From the NCBI RefSeq assembly GCF_037392515.1, contig NC_090292.1:46985747-47049746 (forward strand): a DNA stretch of 64,000 nucleotides. The letters are read 5' to 3'. Of the stretch, positions 60,766 through 64,000 are shown piece after piece (position 1 is the first letter of the stretch; every line of letters starts with the position of its first letter). A program made the translations under genes and the position numbers. Below the pieces are notes generated by a model. The model worked only from the letters and a program-made list of their open reading frames with translations. It had not been told where the DNA came from and searched no databases. The DNA is from Haliotis asinina. Lineage: Eukaryota; Mollusca; Gastropoda; Lepetellida; Haliotidae.

Positions 60766-61670
60766 ATGCCTTCCACAAACATTTCGGTCGTTTGTCAAAA
60801 GTGTAAAACATATTACAAAGGCATCGCGCTTTTAAAGCAATGTTATCCTGGTAGTTCTACTCCTGGTCTACACGCCATACACGCCCAAAATCGCCGCCGT
60901 AGCGAGTCCTATACTGCTACACAGCTGGTGTCAATGTCGGCTCTATTGGCATTTTGTGGCACATACAGTGTCAACAAAAATCAAATCCCTGATTACATCA
61001 GGGTACTTAAACACTTTGGCCACACAATTCAAGGAGAGGACGCATCTGCAGCCTCTCCTTCAACTAGTAATCCAATGCCGAGTACCAGTGCTGGTTTAAC
61101 TGGATCTACCAGAAGTGGTACTCGGTATAATTACAAACAAAACACAGTCAGGGCTAATCTTACAAACACTGGCTTATACGATAGGTTCCCTGAAAGTGAG
61201 CCGACACTTTCAGGGTTTTATCAATATTTAACCAATATTCTTAAAAAAGCAGGGCGTAATGCTGGTGACACGTGTCGCCGCGTTTCTAAGTTTTTCTATT
61301 ATATCCAAAAACATGTTTTCCCAAATAGTAATATGGCTTGTATCAACTTTGATATATTTGAGCATGTAGATGAAATTCATTATTTTAACACGGTCCTTTC
61401 ACAAAATGGGTTATCTGCAGGTGGCATTAAAAATTACATGTCAGCTGTCAAATCCTTTCTCAGCTACTGCCAAACGTACGTTCAAATGTCCCCAAGGGTT
61501 TTCGATAATTTGCGTAGGTTTACAAGTGCTACGCATTGTTCATATACAGGTGTCTCTAGCCAGTATAAACGCGAAGAGGTCCGTAAATCTGTTACAGAAT
61601 TCAGAGATGAAACCAAACAACCGCCGCCCATTTCCGTTGTTCAAAAGGGGTACACCGATCCTGCAACCAG
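60766..61670 (+). CDS. Tyrosine recombinase, N-terminal part (copy 2)
   Basis: ATG at 60766 starts MPSTNISVVCQKCKTYYKGI (a C-x2-C pair). A Ser/Thr-rich stretch (60-110) follows, then an alpha-helical core-binding region containing LSGFYQYLTNILKKAGRNAG, FFYYIQKHVF and GGIKNYMSAVKSFLSYC. This corresponds to the SAM-like domain of phage-integrase-type recombinases. The reading frame passes into the catalytic domain at about 61671. There it lacks 5 bases present in copy 1 and so shifts, ending in a false stop at 61717. The gene is otherwise intact. Confidence 0.75.
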
Positions 61671-62455
61671 AGGTGAGGGACATCCTGGACCGGGCCAAGG
61701 CAGATCAACTTCCATCTGAGGACGATCAGCGCCTGGTGATGCGGTACTTGTCTTGTGGGATAATTCAACTTGGACATGCCCAAAGACCTTCAGTGCCGTC
61801 GTGTATGAAGTTGGCAGATTTCAATAAGGCACGGTGTGTTGCCGGGAGGTACCAACTTTCTTTCATGGACCACAAGACGTCCATGAGCTTCCTGGTCACC
61901 CTAAGCTTGTCCAAAGAGGATTACGACATGTTCAGGGATTACCGTCAATATGTACGTGGTGACATGCCTGAAGATGCTCTACCGGACAAATCGCCTTTCT
62001 TCAGGAGAGTGGACGGCACTGAAGTGGGGAATATGTGTCTCGAGTTGGCCCGCTATCAGAGGACAAGAGGTTTCCTTAAACCCAACTTCGAAAACGAACG
62101 GAGGACATTTACGGCCACGGATGTTCGGAAAGCTTTGGAGACTGAAGTGGCAAGGCAGCATCCCGATGATGCTGCAAAACGTAAGATGGCCAGTGACTAT
62201 CTTGGACATGGCCAAAAGACTGTCAGTAGGTACTACGCTAAGAAGACTCCCTTACAGGCTGCTAGTGAGTGTGCTTTTGTGCAAGATGTTATCCAACAAG
62301 CAGCGGGTACATCAAACGCTGAGGAATCTGCATCGGCGTCAGTTCCAACAGATTCCTCCAGCCAGCTCCAGCCCCAGCCCCAACACCTTGAAGGTAGGGG
62401 GAAGGGAAAAGGGAAAAGCAAAGGAAAAGGCAAGCTCATAAAGCCCAAAAGGTGA
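61671..62455 (+). CDS. Tyrosine recombinase, catalytic part (copy 2)
   Basis: After the frameshift the frame reads VRDILDRAKADQLPSEDDQR. Tyrosine-recombinase features are in order. The first Arg lies in GHAQRPSVPSCMKLADF (box I) and Lys in MDHKTSMSF. The second Arg lies in FTATDVRKALETE, with Thr at the usual His. DYLGHGQKTVSRYYAK holds the His and nucleophilic Tyr (box II). The C-terminus is basic (KGKGKSKGKGK) and ends at TGA 62453. The upstream open part of this frame (61370-61670) is a shadow. Family: Crypton-like by the DVRKA..GH..T..YY arrangement and the absence of RT. Confidence 0.8.
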
Positions 62456-62460
62456 GAAAC

Positions 62461-62930
62461 AAGTAGATGAAAGTGAAAGTAGACCGGAAAGTTGATAAAG
62501 CCAAAACCGTAGGATAGAAGTAGTAGGTTATAGCCTGTAATTCCATAACCTTATGTCAGTTTCGACCCATTAGGTTTATACAGCAGTAGTAAAGGGGTTC
62601 GCTGTTCGAACTTGCTGTTGTGGGAATGGTGCAGGAGAAGAAAAATGGCACTCTTAAATGAGCAACCTCCACGTGGTGAGTGCTGGTTAACACAAATAGC
62701 TCATAATGTATTTGGTTCAGTTATACAATTCTTTATGTATCTAATGTGTTATGTCTTTTTCAGACATATTTTTCTATATCCGTTCTGCGCTATATAAGTC
62801 ATTTCAAATGCAATGCAATGTTTCGTTCATGTGGTTTCGCAAAAGTCTATTTCATGATATATTTGGTTCAAACATACCATTCTTTATATATCTAACATAG
62901 TATATCTTTTTCAGCTATATTTTCTTTCTA
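62461..62930. other. No gene recognised
   Basis: Sequence between the recombinase stop and the 575-bp array. ACCTCCACGTGGTGAGTGCT near 62669 resembles the leader of the LINE at 44012, but the match is short. Confidence 0.4.
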
Positions 62931-64000
62931 GCAAAGATGCTAGGCATGTCCGTAGGTAATGCCGCTTGTCCGTTCCGTCGCAACGGCGCCGGTAGCGGAA
63001 GTAGACTTTCGTTCTAATTTCGTTATCCCTCATTGGATTTCTAATATCTATGATTCATTTTAAAAAGGTCTCTTCATGGGGTTTCTGGCGATGCATAACA
63101 TGCACGTCTGCAATGCTGTGCACAGCTGCAATCGTCTGCATATAGTGCCGCTTTTCTATCCGGCTTGACTTCCGCCGCCGACTCATGTCGACCCCGCCAA
63201 TAACCCCTTATAATATCTCTCTCCTTTCGAAGATCCCTAACATCTATAGTGCATATAGTGAAAGCCCATGCAAATGGGCTTCAAGACGATGTACGACAAG
63301 CCCATGTGCACTGGCATGTCAAGCTACATACGTCTGCGTGTCATGCCGCGTGTCCCGTGCGTCGCGAACGCCATCAGTGCGTTATTTCTTGGTTAATCAT
63401 GTGTACATGTCTGATGCAACTTTCAGTATCTTATATTCATTAGAAAGAGCATTTCAATTCGCTTCTGGTGGTGTATGGCATGTGCATGTGCATGTGCGAC
63501 GTTGAGCAAAGATGCTAGGCATGTCCGTAGGTGATGCCGCTTGTCCCTTCCGTCGCAACGGCGCCGGTAGCGGAAGTAGACTTTCGTTCTAATTTCGTTA
63601 TCCCTCATTGGATTTCTAATATCTATGATTCATTTTAAAAAGGTCTCTTCATGGGGTTTCTGGCGATGCATAACATGCACGTCTGCAATGCTGTGCACAG
63701 CTGCAATCGTCTGCATATAGTGCCGCTTTTCTATCCGGCTTGACTTCCGCCGCCGACTCATGTCGACCCCGCCAATAACCCCTTATAATATCTCTCTCCT
63801 TTCGAAGATCCCTAACATCTATAGTGCATATAGTGAAAGCCCATGCAAATGGGCTTCAAGACGATGTACGACAAGCCCATGTGCACTGGCATGTCAAGCT
63901 ACATACGTCTGCGTGTCATGCCGCGTGTCCCGTGCGTCGCCAACGCCATCAGTGCGTTATTTCTTGGTTAATCATGTGTACATGTCTGATGCAACTTTCA
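62931..64000. repeat. 575-bp tandem repeat, 1.9 copies, runs off the window
   Basis: GCAAAGATGCTAGGCATGTC starts units at 62931 and 63506. The two units differ at only a few bases by eye (for example GTAATGCC and GTGATGCC). Each has inverted-repeat-rich parts such as AGCCCATGCAAATGGGCT. No coding frame is plausible. The array probably continues to the right. Confidence 0.92.

Larger units (their letters stand above)
58146..62460 (+). mobile_element. Tyrosine-recombinase (Crypton-like) element, copy 2
   Basis: It begins at ACCCAGATTGTATCACC, matching copy 1 at 29430, and includes about 2.6 kb of upstream sequence with tandem subrepeats before the recombinase gene. The right border is uncertain because copy 1 is truncated before it. 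No terminal inverted repeats were found, as expected for Cryptons. No reverse transcriptase is present, which argues against a DIRS or Ngaro element. Confidence 0.8.

Noticed and set aside
61370..61670. First part of the 361-codon frame as the true N-terminus of the recombinase
   Set aside because: The overlapping 60766 frame matches copy 1 and has the better protein sequence; the 61370-61670 part is out of frame before the 5-base loss.

Overview
This is a eukaryotic window with the character of a marine gastropod genome, most likely an abalone-like vetigastropod. That assignment is from memory of short interspersed repeats ending in (CTCA)n, two families of which occur here in many copies. 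It also fits spliced secreted-lectin exons separated by introns full of transposons. No bacterial features, rRNA, tRNA or CRISPR array were seen.

Layout. 1-8127 is a head-to-tail 88-bp satellite running in from the left edge, about 92 units, with nested higher-order duplications. 8128-12.6 kb holds minisatellites and a decayed RNase H-type LINE. 12.65-16.0 kb is the best host gene, an unlabelled spliced gene (gene A). Its exons join in frame to give a PAN/apple-like piece, a Cys-rich linker and a galectin fold ending in a stop. 16.3-18.8 kb is a LINE with a restriction-like endonuclease, directly followed by a broken Polinton/Maverick-type integrase. 20-29 kb is intergenic DNA with SINEs, microsatellites, a 394-bp tandem repeat and a Penelope-like GIY-YIG remnant. 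29.4-32.7 kb is a decayed tyrosine-recombinase (Crypton-like) element with a SINE inside it. 33.6-34.1 kb is an 89-bp tandem repeat. 34.5-40.7 kb is a nearly complete but frameshifted LINE whose plus strand is C-rich and G-poor. 40.87-41.4 kb encodes an SGNH-hydrolase-like protein, broken once.

43.5-57.1 kb carries a second gene (gene B), paralogous to gene A: signal peptide plus PAN-like exon, Cys-rich linker exon and first galectin exon, with the same intron phases (1, 0, 2). Its first intron is about 10.3 kb and contains a second RNase H LINE (with a 443-bp insertion), a SINE, a minus-strand Ty3/gypsy remnant and a Tc1/mariner remnant. Its second intron contains another SINE and a minus-strand LINE piece. 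The remaining galectin exons are not visible before the window ends. 58.1-62.5 kb is the fuller copy of the tyrosine-recombinase element, and 62.93-64.0 kb starts an array with a 575-bp unit.

The most interesting items are the two tandem PAN-linker-galectin genes and the pair of Crypton-like elements, whose upstream 195-bp subrepeats differ in number. Most coding-looking stretches are transposon remnants. All family calls are from motif reading, not database search.
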